Shown here one piece after another: positions 1 to 10,362 of a DNA stretch of 64,000 nucleotides (position 1 is the stretch's first letter; each line of letters starts with the position of its first letter). The stretch spans positions 1 to 64,000 of the forward strand of contig NZ_ARXU01000008.1 in assembly GCF_000756655.1 (NCBI RefSeq). The letters run 5' to 3'. The notes beneath the pieces were generated by a model. That model was not told the origin of the DNA. It was given only the letters and a program-made list of their open reading frames with translations, and ran no database searches. Origin of the DNA: Alcanivorax jadensis T9 (GTDB lineage: Bacteria > Pseudomonadota > Gammaproteobacteria > Pseudomonadales > Alcanivoracaceae). Made by a program: the position numbers and the translations under genes.

Positions 1-52
1 ACCGGAAAACCGGTGCGGCCTTTGAGTTTTCGAGCGGTTTGCGGAGGTGTTG

Positions 53-1327
53 TCAGGCGCCGTCGCCCTGTGTCAGTGGCGGCCACCAGTCCTGGATGGC
101 GCCGTCTTGCCACACTGCCAGGTCGCCGAATTGCAGCAACACGAATTCGCTTTGCGTGGGGCGCAGAAACAGTTGGTCATCCACCTGCAGCGCCGTGTCC
201 GGGCTGCCGTTGAACATCATCTGGTTGGTGCTGTGACCATAGACGCTGTTCTCGCGGATGCCCGCCGGGGATACCGGAGTGGCTTTCCAGTAACCGCCAT
301 AAATGAAATAGGTCTGGCGACGATTCGGGTCCCAGCGTTGCCACAGCTCCCCCAGGGGTATCGGCCCGGGCAGGTTCAGGCCGTCCCATTGCTTGAGTAC
401 CGGCGCGGCGATAAACACCGCCGGTTCGAAATTCGCCAGCAGGGGCAGATCGAAGTCACTGGCTTTCACCAGGCAGGAGCCGGCGGCCAGTTCGTTGACC
501 GTGGTGCTGTCATCATAGAGCCCGATGGTCGGGCTGCCGCCGCCGTTGAAGCACAGAGTTTCATTCCGGTAAGCCGGCGCCAGCTGGTAGAGGCGCTCGA
601 TATAGTGCAGATAGATGGCTTCGGTTTCCCGGTGACCGTCCTCGGCACTTTGAATAAACCCAGGTAGTTTGCCCACGTGGGCGTCATAGCCCATGAAACC
701 GCTGAAACGCAGATGCGCCGGGTGGGCCTGAATCAGGGAAATTATCTCATCGAGTTGGCTTGGGTCGGTGAGGCCGCCCCGGTGCAGACCCACGTCGATT
801 TCGAGGTTGATGTTCAGGCGTCGGTCCAGATCGATTGCCAGTTGCAGGTACTGGTCCAGCCGCGGACGGGAGTCGATCAGCCACTGCAGTTGCGGGTCCG
901 CATCGAAGTCACCGCTCAGTTCGTTGTAGAACTGTCGGGCGGCCTGTACCGGCATGGGTTTGCCCAGCAGCATGTCCACGCCGGGCTCTGCGTCGGCCAG
1001 CGCATTCATGAAAGGCTGGTGGAATACCATCACCCGGTCGCTGCCAGTCTCGCGCATCACCGTTTGAATCATCGGCACACTGGGCAGGGACTTGGCCACG
1101 ATGCGCAGCGCGCAGCGGGACGGCAGCATGGCTTTAAGGGTGTGGCAGTTGCGCACCAGGCGCTGCTGATCCACCAGCATCAGCGGCCGGCCGGGGCTGG
1201 CGTTACGCAGGTGGTCATTGATGGACTGGAAGTAGGGTGTATGCGGTGCCCCCTGATTGCCCGGCCGTAGCAGCCAGCCCCCGGCCGCCACCGCTCCCAA
1301 CCCGATCAGAAATCCTCGGCGTTTCAT
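53..1327 (-). CDS. Exported D-threonine aldolase / alanine-racemase-like PLP enzyme
   Basis: 424 aa. The N-terminus (KRRGFLIGLG followed by a hydrophobic stretch) is a Tat-type export signal. The body resembles the alanine racemase N-terminal barrel used by D-threonine aldolase / D-serine dehydratase-like (DSD1) enzymes. The likely PLP lysine is in RIVAKS at about residue 79. A C-terminal GHSTNQ segment lies where family members place a metal-binding His. Substrate cannot be read from the sequence; a D-amino-acid or D-3-hydroxy-amino-acid aldolase or dehydratase acting in the periplasm is the natural guess. The start ATG overlaps the stop of the upstream flavoprotein gene by 4 bp (ATGA), so the two are translationally coupled. 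Confidence 0.8.
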   Translation of the reverse strand: MKRRGFLIGLGAVAAGGWLLRPGNQGAPHTPYFQSINDHLRNASPGRPLMLVDQQRLVRNCHTLKAMLPSRCALRIVAKSLPSVPMIQTVMRETGSDRVMVFHQPFMNALADAEPGVDMLLGKPMPVQAARQFYNELSGDFDADPQLQWLIDSRPRLDQYLQLAIDLDRRLNINLEIDVGLHRGGLTDPSQLDEIISLIQAHPAHLRFSGFMGYDAHVGKLPGFIQSAEDGHRETEAIYLHYIERLYQLAPAYRNETLCFNGGGSPTIGLYDDSTTVNELAAGSCLVKASDFDLPLLANFEPAVFIAAPVLKQWDGLNLPGPIPLGELWQRWDPNRRQTYFIYGGYWKATPVSPAGIRENSVYGHSTNQMMFNGSPDTALQVDDQLFLRPTQSEFVLLQFGDLAVWQDGAIQDWWPPLTQGDGA

Positions 1328-2691
1328 CCGGTTTCTCCAAACAGGGTTTTCAGATGTTGGTTCAGCATCCTTCCGTGTGGGTCCAGTTCCCGGCGCACGG
1401 TCTGAAAGCGATCAAAGGCGGGATATATCTCGCGCAGTTGCTGCTGGCCCAGGGTATGCAGTTTGCCCCAGTGTGGGCGACCGGCGCAGCGGCGCAGGAT
1501 CGGTTCTACCGCCGTAAACAGTGGCTGATAGTCCTGTGCGAAGTACTGATGGATGGACAGGCTGGCGCCGTCGCGCTGGTGGTACATGGACAGCAGGCTG
1601 TCGTCGGCGGCCACGTAACGGAATTCGATGGGGAAGAACACATTGATGTCCTGCTTGCGGATGGTCTCGCAGACTTCCTGCAGGCAGGCAATACCGTCTT
1701 CCGCCGGCACCGTGTATTCCATTTCGTTGAATCGCACCGCGCGGCGGTTGGCGAATACCTTGTGGGCAGGGCCGATGTAGGTGCTGTCTTCCACGAACAG
1801 GGTGACCAGCTTCTGCAGGCTGGGTGTCATCCAGCCGGCACGCATGGCCAGTTTGCAGACCAGCTCCAGCAGGTCGTTACTGTCTTCCCGTGCGCTGCTG
1901 TCGTTGGGGTCGTCAGTGATTTCCATGGTCTTGACGATGGCTTGCTCGCCTAGCGGGAAGGCAAAGAACTCGATGTGGCGGAAGTTGTTTTTTTCCCGCT
2001 CCACGAAGTCCATGGCCTCTTGTAGGGGCAGGGTCCAGGTGCGTTCCTTGAGCCGGTAGGCGGGCTCGTGGCGAAAACCGATCTCGCTGACGATACCCAG
2101 GGCGCCGACGCTACAGCAGGCGGCCAGAAAAGCATCGCCATCGTCACGGGTCAGATCCATGGCCTCGCCGTCGGGCAGGATCAGGCGCAGGCTTTCCACC
2201 TGGCCGGAGAGGCTCTGCAGACCACTGCCGGTGCCATGGGTGCTGGTGGCGATGGCGCCGGCCAGGGACTGCAGGTTGATGTCAGGTTCGTTGTTGAAGC
2301 TGTAGCCCATGCTGTTGGCCTGGGCACTGGCCATGGCCAGCCGGGTGCCGCCGCCGTAGGTGAAGACGTTGCCATCCTGGCCGCGCAGCCCCGCCAAGGC
2401 TTCCAGAGACACCAGGGTGTCATCACTGGGGACCACGGCGCTGAACGAATGGCTGCCACCAAAGGGGCGAATAGTGCCGGTGCTGTCGCGCAGGGCCTGG
2501 CGCAGCTGTGCTTCGCTGGTGGCAAATACCAGATTGGCCGGGTTGGCCCTCTGGTTGCCGGACCAGTTCTGCCAGGCTGGCGCCTTCTCTGTCTCGGCCA
2601 GCAGGGCCTGGGGCGCCAATGCGCCAGTGGCCCCGGCACTGGCCAAGGCTTTCAGAAAACGGCGTCGATCAATGGAATCCAACAGGGCCAT
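1324..2691 (-). CDS. Tat-exported FAD-linked oxidase, D-arabinono-1,4-lactone oxidase family
   Basis: 455 aa. It starts with a Tat motif (DRRRFLKAL, residues 8-16) and an Ala-rich h-region. An FAD-binding-4 domain follows; the GGSHS motif places His81 where covalent FAD attachment occurs in gulonolactone/arabinonolactone oxidases. The C-terminal ALO domain ends with the family-like PHWGKLHTL motif. It probably oxidises a sugar lactone or alditol-like polyol in the periplasm; the true substrate is unknown. It is first in a two-gene operon with the PLP enzyme (ATGA overlap), so the two may act on one periplasmic substrate or product chain. Confidence 0.85.
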   Translation of the reverse strand: MALLDSIDRRRFLKALASAGATGALAPQALLAETEKAPAWQNWSGNQRANPANLVFATSEAQLRQALRDSTGTIRPFGGSHSFSAVVPSDDTLVSLEALAGLRGQDGNVFTYGGGTRLAMASAQANSMGYSFNNEPDINLQSLAGAIATSTHGTGSGLQSLSGQVESLRLILPDGEAMDLTRDDGDAFLAACCSVGALGIVSEIGFRHEPAYRLKERTWTLPLQEAMDFVEREKNNFRHIEFFAFPLGEQAIVKTMEITDDPNDSSAREDSNDLLELVCKLAMRAGWMTPSLQKLVTLFVEDSTYIGPAHKVFANRRAVRFNEMEYTVPAEDGIACLQEVCETIRKQDINVFFPIEFRYVAADDSLLSMYHQRDGASLSIHQYFAQDYQPLFTAVEPILRRCAGRPHWGKLHTLGQQQLREIYPAFDRFQTVRRELDPHGRMLNQHLKTLFGETG

Positions 2692-2733
2692 GGTGCATCC
2701 TTTTTTTATTTGGCACCATCGTACAAGAAAAGC

Positions 2734-2897
2734 AATTGATAGTTAATAGTTGATAATTGATAACTGCGCGGGAGAGGTCGGGCGCCGCTTTGTTGCCTCT
2801 GTGGCCGCGCCCAACCGTTTGGGCGCGGCTCCGATGCTGAAAGACCTGGCGTCACTTGTCCGCGCCGTTATCAATTCTCCATTCTCAATTATCAATT
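2734..2897. repeat. Heptad-armed palindromic element A
   Basis: The left arm (2734-2764, + strand) is four heptads, AATTGAT AGTTAAT AGTTGAT AATTGAT, ending in AAC. The right arm (2867-2897, read on the minus strand) is AATTGAT AATTGAG AATGGAG AATTGAT, also ending in AAC. At the centre is an 11-bp palindrome (2804-2814 / 2819-2829, arm GCCGCGCCCAA). A GCGCGG motif follows each heptad arm inward. There is no T-run, so it is not a classical terminator. It lies between the ubiD 3' end and the promoter side of the oxidase gene; the ubiD stop codon lies inside the right arm. Confidence 0.85.
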
Positions 2898-4354
2898 TCC
2901 AGGCTTTCCCACATCTCATCCACCCGCTGCTTCACTGCCGGGCTCATGCTGATGGCGCGGCCCCACTCACGGTCGGTTTCGCCGGGCCATTTGCTGGTGG
3001 CGTCCATGCCCATCTTGGAGCCCAGGCCGGAGACCGGGGAGGCGAAGTCCAGGTAGTCGATGGGGGTGTTTTCAATCAGCAGGGTGTCGCGGGCCGGGTC
3101 CATGCGGGTGGTCATGGCCCAGATCACGTCCTTCCAGTCGCGGGCATTCACGTCGTCGTCGCAGACAATCACGAACTTGGTGTACATGAACTGGCGGAGG
3201 AAGGACCACACCCCCATCATTACCCGCTTGGCATGGCCCGGGTACTGTTTCTTCATGGTCACCACCGCCATGCGGTAGGAGCAGCCTTCCGGGGGCAGGT
3301 AGAAATCCACGATTTCCGGGAACTGCTTTTTCAGGATCGGCACGAAGATTTCGTTCATGGCCACGCCCAGTACCGCCGGCTCATCCGGTGGGCGGCCGGT
3401 GTAGGTGCTGTGGTAGATAGGATCGCGGCGGTGGGTGATGCGCTCCACGGTGAATACCGGGAAACGCTCCACTTCATTGTAATAACCGGTGTGGTCGCCG
3501 AAAGGACCTTCCTCTGCCAGCTCGTCCGGATAAATATGGCCTTCCAGTACGAACTCGGCGCTGGCCGGTACCTGCAGGTCGTTGCCGATACATTCCACCA
3601 GCTCGGTTTTCGAGCCGCGCAGCAGTCCGGCAAAGGCGTACTCGCTAAGGGTATCCGGCACCGGGGTGACCGCGCCGAGGATGGTGGCCGGGTCAGCGCC
3701 CAGGGCCACTGCAACCGGGAAGGGTTCTCCCGGGTGGGCCTGCTGCCACTCCTGGAAATCCAGGGCGCCGCCGCGGTGGCTTAGCCAGCGCATGATGAGC
3801 TTGTTGCGGCCAATCAGCTGCTGACGGTAGATGCCCAGGTTCTGGCGTTCCTTGTTGGGCCCTCGGGTGATTACCAGCGGCCAGGTGATCAGAGGGCCGG
3901 CGTCGCCGGGCCAGCAGGTCTGGATGGGGAGCTGGTAGAGATCCACGGCGTCGCCTTCCAGTACCTTTTCCTGGCAGGGGCCGGAGCCGCGCAGTTTGGG
4001 GCTCATGCTCAGCACCTTGCGGAACACCGGCAGTTTCTCCCAGGCGTCACGCATGCCCTTGGGAGGCTCCGGTTCCTTGAGAAAGGCCAGCAACTCCCCC
4101 AGTTCGCGCAGCTCTTCCACCGACTCGCGGCCCATGCCCAGCGCCACCCGTCGTTCGGTCCCAAAGAGGTTGCCCAGAACCGGGGTGCCGAAGCCCACCG
4201 GGTTTTCAAACAGCAGGGCGGGGCCGCCGGCGCGTAGGGTGCGGTCGCAGATTTCGGTCATTTCCAGGTGGGGGTTCACCGGTACGGTGATGCGCTTGAG
4301 CTCGCCGAGTTGCTCGAGCTGTTGCAGAAAGTCACGCAGGTCGCGGTATTTCAT
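2885..4354 (-). CDS. ubiD: UbiD family decarboxylase (3-octaprenyl-4-hydroxybenzoate carboxy-lyase)
   Basis: 489 aa, full length for UbiD. It performs the prenylated-FMN-dependent decarboxylation of 3-polyprenyl-4-hydroxybenzoate in ubiquinone synthesis. The conserved [10 protein letters not shown] block (residues 281-290) contains acidic residues of the active-site region. The position next to rho/trxA/ppx/ppk/hemB matches the Pseudomonas gene order. The last residues, EIDN and the stop, are encoded by the heptad array of element A, so the extreme C-terminus is shaped by the repeat rather than by the family. Confidence 0.97.
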   Translation of the reverse strand: MKYRDLRDFLQQLEQLGELKRITVPVNPHLEMTEICDRTLRAGGPALLFENPVGFGTPVLGNLFGTERRVALGMGRESVEELRELGELLAFLKEPEPPKGMRDAWEKLPVFRKVLSMSPKLRGSGPCQEKVLEGDAVDLYQLPIQTCWPGDAGPLITWPLVITRGPNKERQNLGIYRQQLIGRNKLIMRWLSHRGGALDFQEWQQAHPGEPFPVAVALGADPATILGAVTPVPDTLSEYAFAGLLRGSKTELVECIGNDLQVPASAEFVLEGHIYPDELAEEGPFGDHTGYYNEVERFPVFTVERITHRRDPIYHSTYTGRPPDEPAVLGVAMNEIFVPILKKQFPEIVDFYLPPEGCSYRMAVVTMKKQYPGHAKRVMMGVWSFLRQFMYTKFVIVCDDDVNARDWKDVIWAMTTRMDPARDTLLIENTPIDYLDFASPVSGLGSKMGMDATSKWPGETDREWGRAISMSPAVKQRVDEMWESLEIDN

Positions 4355-4635
4355 GGCGATCCTTTTGTCGGAAGTCAGAGGATGGCGACGTTGGTTTGAG
4401 GTGAGTATAGCAGGCTGATGTCAGGCCGCAGTGAGGGGTTATCGGATGAACAGGGTATGGTGGGGCGAACGAGATTTCCATGCTATGGAGTCTTTACCGC
4501 CGGAGAGCGGGGCGTCCCATCGATTTATCAATCCATGTCCTCCAGACGGGCCTTTATGCTCTCTCGCTTCTGTGATTCTCGGTTTCCTCACGGTGTCAGG
4601 TCGACAGTGTGTGAAAACAGACAATGGGGACAGGG
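4355..4635. other. Intergenic region between divergent ubiD and TonB receptor genes
   Basis: About 280 bases with promoters expected for both flanking genes. I found no convincing Fur or Zur box, riboswitch or small gene. Open frames here overlap on both strands and lack ribosome-binding sites or recognisable products. Confidence 0.4.
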
Positions 4636-6684
4636 ATGAATCGCGCGTATCAATATGGGTTTTGTTTGCTGGGGTTGAGCTGGGCCGGCTCGGTTTTTTC
4701 TCATGAGCTGGCACCCGTGGAGGTTACCGGCGCAATGGCCCCTCTTCCTGTCTCCGCTTCGCAAGGGCATGTGACGGGTGATGAACTACAAGTTCGCCCC
4801 CTCCTAAGAGCCGGGGAAATCATGGAGGCGGTGCCCGGCATGATTGCCACTCAGCACTCCGGCAACGGCAAGGCCAACCAGTATTTCTTCCGCGGTTTTA
4901 ATCTGGATCACGGCACGGATTTCCGTACTGAAGTGAACGGAATGCCAGTCAATCTGCCCAGCCATGGCCACGGTCAGGGCTATACCGATGTGAACTTCCT
5001 GATACCGGAAGTGATCGATACCGTTGAGTATCGCAAAGGTCCCTATTATGCGTCGGTGGGGGATTTCTCCAGCGCGGGCAGCGTGGATATCAGCACACGC
5101 CGTTCATTTTCCCGCCAGCATGTGAAAGTGACCGGCGGTGAGCATGATTATTACCGGGGGCTTGTCTATGGCGGCAAGCGTTCAGGTGATCACAAGCTGG
5201 TTTATGCTGTCGAAGGGCAGACCTTTAATGGGCCATGGCGAGATATCAACGAGGATGTTGAGAAGGTTAACGTCTTGTTGGGCCACGAATGGCACCAGGG
5301 TGAATCGCATTATGCGACGACCCTGATGGTTTACGATAATAAGTGGAACAGTGCCGATCAGATTGCCAATCGAGCCGTCCGCTCAGGCCAGATCAGCCGG
5401 CTGGGTTCTCTGGATGAGGATGCCGGGGGCGAGTCTCACCGTTACTCCCTGTCATTTCAGTGGGACAAACCCGGCCAGCGTGGCTCTGTCTATGCCATCG
5501 ATTACGGGCTCAATCTGTGGTCCAACTTTACTTACTTTCTGGATGACCCGGTCAACGGCGATGAATTCGAGCAGATCGACGACCGCGCTGTGGTGGGTGG
5601 TGATGTGGAGTACGACTACCAGTGGTTAACCGCCTTTGCCCCTTTGACGTTGCATTGGGGGCTGGAGTGGCGTCATGACCAGATTCGTGATGTGGGACTG
5701 TTCAAGAGCGCTGACAGAAATCGACTGGGAGTGGTACGCCGGGACCGAGTCGCCCAAACCAGTGCGGCGCTGTTCGGCTCTGTAGTGTACCCCTTCGCAG
5801 AGAAGTGGCGGGCCACTCTTGGCATGCGCTACGACCATTATTACTTCGATGTGCGCGATCGTGCCGGGGTTAACGTTAACGGGTTCGATTTGTCCGCCAA
5901 TGGCGGCAATGCGCATGACGGTATCACCAGCCCCAAGTTCAGCCTGGCGTGGCTGCCAAATGAAAAAGCCGAGTATTACCTGTCCGCCGGGTACAGTTTT
6001 CACAGCAACGATGCCCGTGGCACCACTATCGAGATTGACCCGGTGGCGGGAACGCCTGTCGATCAGGTGGACCCACTGGTGAGAAGTCGTGGTGAGGAGC
6101 TGGGTGCCCGATTCTATCCTAACGATCAGTGGCAGGTGACCCTGGCTGCGTGGCAGTTGCGGCTGGCTTCCGAATTGCTGTTTGTTGGCGACGCGGGCAA
6201 TACCGAGGCGAATCGACGCAGTCTGCGGCGTGGGGCGGAGATGAATGTGGTTTACCGGCCCACCCGCAGCTGGGAGTTTGACGTGGAATTGGCAACCACA
6301 CGAGCGCGATTCCAGGGTGACGAACCCGGGGAAGGCCGCTTTATTGAAGGTGCCCCTGACCGGGTCATGGCATTTGGTGCTCACTATCGAGGTCAACGCT
6401 GGTTTGCCGGGTATCGCCTACGCCACTTCGGCCCGCGTCCACTGGACAGTTTTTCGGACCAGGAATCATCCAGCACCACCATTCAGAATATCAAGTTGGG
6501 GATGCAGTGGCCGCGCTGGGAGGTGGCTCTGGAAGTCCTCAACCTGGCTGACGTTGAGCATAACGACATTGATTATTTCTATGCCTCACGACTGGCCGGG
6601 GAGCCTGCCGGGGGCGTGGAAGACCGGCATTTCCACCCTATTCTGCCCCGCACCTGGCGCCTCAGTGTAGAGCACCAGTTCTGA
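4636..6684 (+). CDS. TonB-dependent outer-membrane receptor
   Basis: 682 aa from the ATG at 4636, chosen because GGGGACAGG lies just upstream and the protein then begins directly with a signal peptide ending near VFSHE. A TonB-box-like LAPVEVTG follows, then a plug domain (QYFFRGFNLDHGTDF, GMPVNLPSHGHGQGYTD) and a 22-strand-type barrel ending in Phe (SVEHQF), as outer-membrane barrels do. Ligand unknown: there is no adjacent siderophore, cobalamin or ABC transport gene. An ATG at 4624 in the same frame is a possible alternative start. Confidence 0.9.
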   Translation: MNRAYQYGFCLLGLSWAGSVFSHELAPVEVTGAMAPLPVSASQGHVTGDELQVRPLLRAGEIMEAVPGMIATQHSGNGKANQYFFRGFNLDHGTDFRTEVNGMPVNLPSHGHGQGYTDVNFLIPEVIDTVEYRKGPYYASVGDFSSAGSVDISTRRSFSRQHVKVTGGEHDYYRGLVYGGKRSGDHKLVYAVEGQTFNGPWRDINEDVEKVNVLLGHEWHQGESHYATTLMVYDNKWNSADQIANRAVRSGQISRLGSLDEDAGGESHRYSLSFQWDKPGQRGSVYAIDYGLNLWSNFTYFLDDPVNGDEFEQIDDRAVVGGDVEYDYQWLTAFAPLTLHWGLEWRHDQIRDVGLFKSADRNRLGVVRRDRVAQTSAALFGSVVYPFAEKWRATLGMRYDHYYFDVRDRAGVNVNGFDLSANGGNAHDGITSPKFSLAWLPNEKAEYYLSAGYSFHSNDARGTTIEIDPVAGTPVDQVDPLVRSRGEELGARFYPNDQWQVTLAAWQLRLASELLFVGDAGNTEANRRSLRRGAEMNVVYRPTRSWEFDVELATTRARFQGDEPGEGRFIEGAPDRVMAFGAHYRGQRWFAGYRLRHFGPRPLDSFSDQESSSTTIQNIKLGMQWPRWEVALEVLNLADVEHNDIDYFYASRLAGEPAGGVEDRHFHPILPRTWRLSVEHQF

Positions 6685-6709
6685 TTGGTGACACCGGGCT
6701 CTACCAGCA

Positions 6710-6747
6710 CAAACAAAAAAACCCGCCGAAGCGGGGTTTTTTGTTTG
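6710..6747. terminator. Bidirectional rho-independent terminator between TonB receptor and rho
   Basis: Stem CAAACAAAAAAACCCGC / GCGGGGTTTTTTGTTTG around a CGAA loop; A and T runs on both sides allow it to terminate the convergent receptor gene and rho. Confidence 0.9.
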
Positions 6748-6757
6748 TCTGCGAGCG

Positions 6758-8017
6758 TTACTTTCTCTTCATGGACTCGAAGAATTCCAGATTGGTCTTG
6801 GTATGCTTCATGCGGTCGATGAGGAATTCCATGGCGCCGATTTCGTCCATGGGATGCAGAACCTTGCGCAGGATCCACATCTTCTGCAGTTCATCTTCGC
6901 TGACCAGACGCTCTTCGCGGCGGGTGCCGGACTTGCGGATGTTCATGGCCGGGAAGACGCGTTTCTCTGCTACCTTGCGATCCAGGTGCAGTTCCATATT
7001 GCCGGTGCCCTTGAATTCTTCGTAGATCACTTCGTCCATTTTGGAACCGGTGTCTACCAGGGCCGTGGCCAGGATGGTCAGGCTGCCGCCTTCCTCGATA
7101 TTTCGTGCGGCACCGAAGAAGCGCTTGGGTTTTTCCAGAGCATGGGCGTCCACACCACCGGTGAGCACCTTGCCGGAGCTGGGCTGCACGGTGTTATAGG
7201 CCCGAGCCAGACGAGTGATGGAGTCGAGCAGAATTACCACGTCCTGCTTGTGCTCTACCAGACGCTTGGCTTTCTCTATCACCATCTCGGCCACCTGCAC
7301 GTGACGTGCGGGGGGCTCGTCGAAGGTAGATGCCACCACTTCACCGCGCACGGTGCGCGACATCTCGGTCACTTCTTCCGGACGCTCGTCAATCAGCAGC
7401 ACAATCATGTGCGATTCGGGATTGTTGCGGGCAATGGACTGGGCAACGGTTTGCAGCAGCATGGTCTTGCCAGCTTTCGGCGGTGCCACGATCAGGCCGC
7501 GCTGCCCTTTGCCGATGGGAGCCACCAGATCGATCACCCGGCTGGTGATGTCTTCGGTGGAACCATTGCCTGCTTCCATGACGAAACGTTCCGTGGGGAA
7601 CAGCGGCGTCAGGTTTTCGAACAGGATCTTGTTCTTGGCGTTTTCCGGCCGGTCAAAGTTGATCTCGTTGACCTTGAGCATGGCGAAATAGCGTTCGCCA
7701 TCCTTGGGAGGCCGGATCTTGCCGGAAATGGTGTCGCCGGTGCGCAGGTTGAAACGGCGGATCTGGCTGGGAGAAACGTAAATGTCGTCCGGTCCGGCCA
7801 GGTAAGAGCCCTCTGCGGAACGAAGGAAGCCGAAACCATCCTGCAGGATCTCCAGCACCCCGTCTCCGTAGATATCGGAGCCGTTCTTGGCGGCGCGTTT
7901 GAGGATGGAAAAGATTACGTCCTGTTTGCGGGTTCTTGCCAGGTTCTCGAGGCCGAGTTCCTTGGCAATGTCCAGAAGTTCTCCAATCGGCTTCTGCTTC
8001 AGTTCAGAAAGATTCAT
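6758..8017 (-). CDS. rho: Transcription termination factor Rho
   Basis: 419 aa, the usual Rho length. The N-terminal helical and OB-fold RNA-binding domain ([15 protein letters not shown]) is followed by the hexameric RecA-like ATPase with Walker A APPKAGKT and Walker [17 protein letters not shown]. It terminates untranslated transcripts. It is separated from trxA by about 290 bases that should hold the rho leader, a likely site of autoregulation in gammaproteobacteria; a short GCACCAC/GTGGTGC palindrome is visible at 8057-8072. Confidence 0.98.
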   Translation of the reverse strand: MNLSELKQKPIGELLDIAKELGLENLARTRKQDVIFSILKRAAKNGSDIYGDGVLEILQDGFGFLRSAEGSYLAGPDDIYVSPSQIRRFNLRTGDTISGKIRPPKDGERYFAMLKVNEINFDRPENAKNKILFENLTPLFPTERFVMEAGNGSTEDITSRVIDLVAPIGKGQRGLIVAPPKAGKTMLLQTVAQSIARNNPESHMIVLLIDERPEEVTEMSRTVRGEVVASTFDEPPARHVQVAEMVIEKAKRLVEHKQDVVILLDSITRLARAYNTVQPSSGKVLTGGVDAHALEKPKRFFGAARNIEEGGSLTILATALVDTGSKMDEVIYEEFKGTGNMELHLDRKVAEKRVFPAMNIRKSGTRREERLVSEDELQKMWILRKVLHPMDEIGAMEFLIDRMKHTKTNLEFFESMKRK

Positions 8018-8255
8018 TGGCGTCTAGTTTGATGTCTTTGAATGAATTGAGAGGGTGCACCACAGGTGGTGCGGCGGTTGTTTTGATAATCTGGTTGATT
8101 CGGAATCTGGCCCGGCAAGCCTATAAAGGGGGCCATCAGGAAAAGGTAACCAGAGGTTCCGAAAGACTTGCTAAGGGGATGCTTGTTGTAAGCTGGTTCT
8201 GGAATCTACCACTGGAACAACAGGCTGTCTAGTCTTTGCTGGTAGTAATAAAACG

Positions 8256-8285
8256 TAACACCCCCGCCGGGCAGCGGGGGTGTTA
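8256..8285 (-). terminator. trxA rho-independent terminator
   Basis: Perfect 12-bp stem (TAACACCCCCGC / GCGGGGGTGTTA, 8256-8267 and 8274-8285), 6-nt loop, followed on the minus strand by CGTTTTATTA. Confidence 0.88.
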
Positions 8286-8304
8286 GTGGGGGGTGCTGTC
8301 TGTC

Positions 8305-8631
8305 TTAGAGAGTGCTGTCCAGGAATGCGGCCAGCTGGCTCTTGGACAGGGCGCCCACCTTGGTGGCTTCCACGTTGCCGTTCTTGAACACGGTCAGGGT
8401 GGGAATGCCGCGAACGCCGTATTTCTTGGGCGTTTCCGGGTTGTCGTCGATGTTGATCTTGGCAATGGTCAGCTTGTCACCGTACTCGCCGGCCAGTTGC
8501 TCCAGGATCGGCGCGACCATTTTGCAGGGGCCGCACCAGGGTGCCCAATAGTCTACCAGCACCGGGCCGTCTGCATTGATGACCTGGGCTTCGAAGTCCG
8601 CGTCGGTCACATTGATAATCTCGCCGCTCAT
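8305..8631 (-). CDS. trxA: Thioredoxin 1
   Basis: 108 aa, single thioredoxin fold with active site WCGPC at about residues 32-36 and the conserved cis-Pro segment GIPTL. Cytoplasmic protein-disulfide reductase that serves ribonucleotide reductase, peroxiredoxins and others. It lies upstream of rho on the same strand, with its own strong terminator between, and is divergent from ppx. SD-like GGAG is present upstream of the ATG. Confidence 0.98.
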   Translation of the reverse strand: MSGEIINVTDADFEAQVINADGPVLVDYWAPWCGPCKMVAPILEQLAGEYGDKLTIAKINIDDNPETPKKYGVRGIPTLTVFKNGNVEATKVGALSKSQLAAFLDSTL

Positions 8632-8865
8632 TGAATTCTCCTGAGATAGGGGGTTAGCTGGCCCGACGGGCGGGCTGTTGCGATGATGGATAATATCAGG
8701 TCGCGGGTGCCGAATTTCAAGCGAGTGAGTAAATTATCGCGGTAGAGTTTGCCTATGACACCGTAACGCCATGATATTCCGTTAGAATTCGGGGGCGTTT
8801 ATCAATTCTCTGTCTACCCGTGGTGGGCAGGAAAAGGGCAATGGCCTTTCAGGAAAGGAGTGCAT

Positions 8866-10362
8866 ATGGAACATGGCGAGCATCTGGCGGCCATTGACCT
8901 GGGGTCGAACAGCTTTCACATGGTAGTGGCCCGCCAGGCCCATGGTGAGGTCCAGATCCTGGATGGGTTGTCCGAGAAAGTGCAACTGGGGGCCGGGCTG
9001 GACCGGGATAACCGACTGGACGCGGACACCCAGGAGCGGGCGCTGGATTGCCTGGGCCGCTTTGCCCAGCGGATTGCCGGTATTCCCCGCGGCAGTGTGC
9101 GCGTGGTCGGCACCAATACCCTGCGTCAGGCCCGCAATGCCCGGGAGTTCATCGAGCGGGCGGAAGCGGTGCTGGGGCACGATATCGAGATCGTCGCCGG
9201 GCGCGAGGAAGCTCGTCTGATTTATCTGGGGGTGGCGCACAGCCTGGCGGATGATGCTGGCCAGCGGCTGGTGGTGGATATCGGTGGCGGCTCCACGGAA
9301 TTGATCATCGGCGAGCGTTTCGAGTCCACCGAAACCGAATCCCTGCACATGGGCTGTGTCAGTTTTGCCCAGCGTTTCTTTATTGATGGCAATATCACGG
9401 AAAAGGCCTTTGACCGGGCAGTGACCGCCGCCCGCCAGGAAGTGCTGTCGATCCACGCCAACTACCGGCGTCTGGGTTGGCAGCAGGCGGTGGGGGCGTC
9501 CGGCACGATCAAGGCGATTAGCCAGGTGTGCGTGGATAACGGTTGGTCAGAAACCGGCGTCACCATGGAGGGCCTGAAGAAGGCCCGCAAAAAAGTGATC
9601 AAGGCCGGCAAGGTGGAGCAGCTGGACCTGAAGGGGCTGCGCGAAGATCGCAGAGCCATATTCCCCTCCGGCCTGGCGATTCTCTACGGCATCTTCGAAC
9701 AACTGAGCATTGAGCAGATGGAGGTGTCCGGCGGTGCCCTGCGGGAGGGGCTGCTGTACGACCTGCTGGGACGGTTCGGCCATGAGGATGTGCGCGAACG
9801 CAGCATCCAGTCGCTGATGAGTCGCCACCATGTGGAGCGCACCCAGGCTGAGCGTGTCTGTGACACGGCGATGGGACTGTATCGGCAGGTGGCCAAAAGC
9901 TGGCAACTGGACGATGACGAATTGGCTGACACCCTGCGCTGGGGCGCGTTGCTCCACGAGGTCGGCCTTGCCGTCTCCCATAGCCAGTTCCACAAGCATG
10001 GCGCCTACCTGGTGACCAATTCAGACCTGCCCGGGTTTTCCCGTCAGGAGCAGCAGGCGGTGGCGGTGCTGGTGCGTGGCCACCGTCGCAAGCTTCCCCT
10101 GTCTGCCCTGTCGGAGCTACCCGACGATGAGCAGCAGGGCCTGTTGCGGTTATGCCTGGTGTTGCGACTGTCTGCTCGCCTGCATCATGCCCGCTGTGAT
10201 GAAGTCATTCCCGAGATGGTACTGAAAGCCGAAGGCAATACCTTGTCCCTGCAGTTTCCGGAGCACTGGCTGGAAGAGCATCCCCTGACACTGGCGGATC
10301 TGGAACAGGAACAGGATTATTTTCGTGCTGGAGGCTATGAGTTGAGGTTAGTTGATAATTGA
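8866..10362 (+). CDS. ppx: Exopolyphosphatase Ppx/GppA family
   Basis: 498 aa from the ATG at 8866, preferred over a GTG at 8860 because AGGAAAGGAG lies 5 bases upstream of the ATG. The N-terminal actin-like ASKHA domain has AIDLGSNSFHMVV (phosphate loop) and VVDIGGGSTELI; the C-terminal HD-like domain has LRWGALLHEVGL. It degrades inorganic polyphosphate to phosphate. It is convergent with ppk, the enzyme that makes polyphosphate. The last codons (VDN and TGA) fall inside a heptad array, so the tail residues come from the repeat. Confidence 0.96.
   Translation: MEHGEHLAAIDLGSNSFHMVVARQAHGEVQILDGLSEKVQLGAGLDRDNRLDADTQERALDCLGRFAQRIAGIPRGSVRVVGTNTLRQARNAREFIERAEAVLGHDIEIVAGREEARLIYLGVAHSLADDAGQRLVVDIGGGSTELIIGERFESTETESLHMGCVSFAQRFFIDGNITEKAFDRAVTAARQEVLSIHANYRRLGWQQAVGASGTIKAISQVCVDNGWSETGVTMEGLKKARKKVIKAGKVEQLDLKGLREDRRAIFPSGLAILYGIFEQLSIEQMEVSGGALREGLLYDLLGRFGHEDVRERSIQSLMSRHHVERTQAERVCDTAMGLYRQVAKSWQLDDDELADTLRWGALLHEVGLAVSHSQFHKHGAYLVTNSDLPGFSRQEQQAVAVLVRGHRRKLPLSALSELPDDEQQGLLRLCLVLRLSARLHHARCDEVIPEMVLKAEGNTLSLQFPEHWLEEHPLTLADLEQEQDYFRAGGYELRLVDN

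Noticed and set aside
2804-2829. Classical rho-independent terminator in element A
   Set aside because: The stem is strong but no T-run follows on either strand.
4418-4639. Small genes upstream of the TonB receptor
   Set aside because: Overlapping frames on both strands, no ribosome-binding site and no family.
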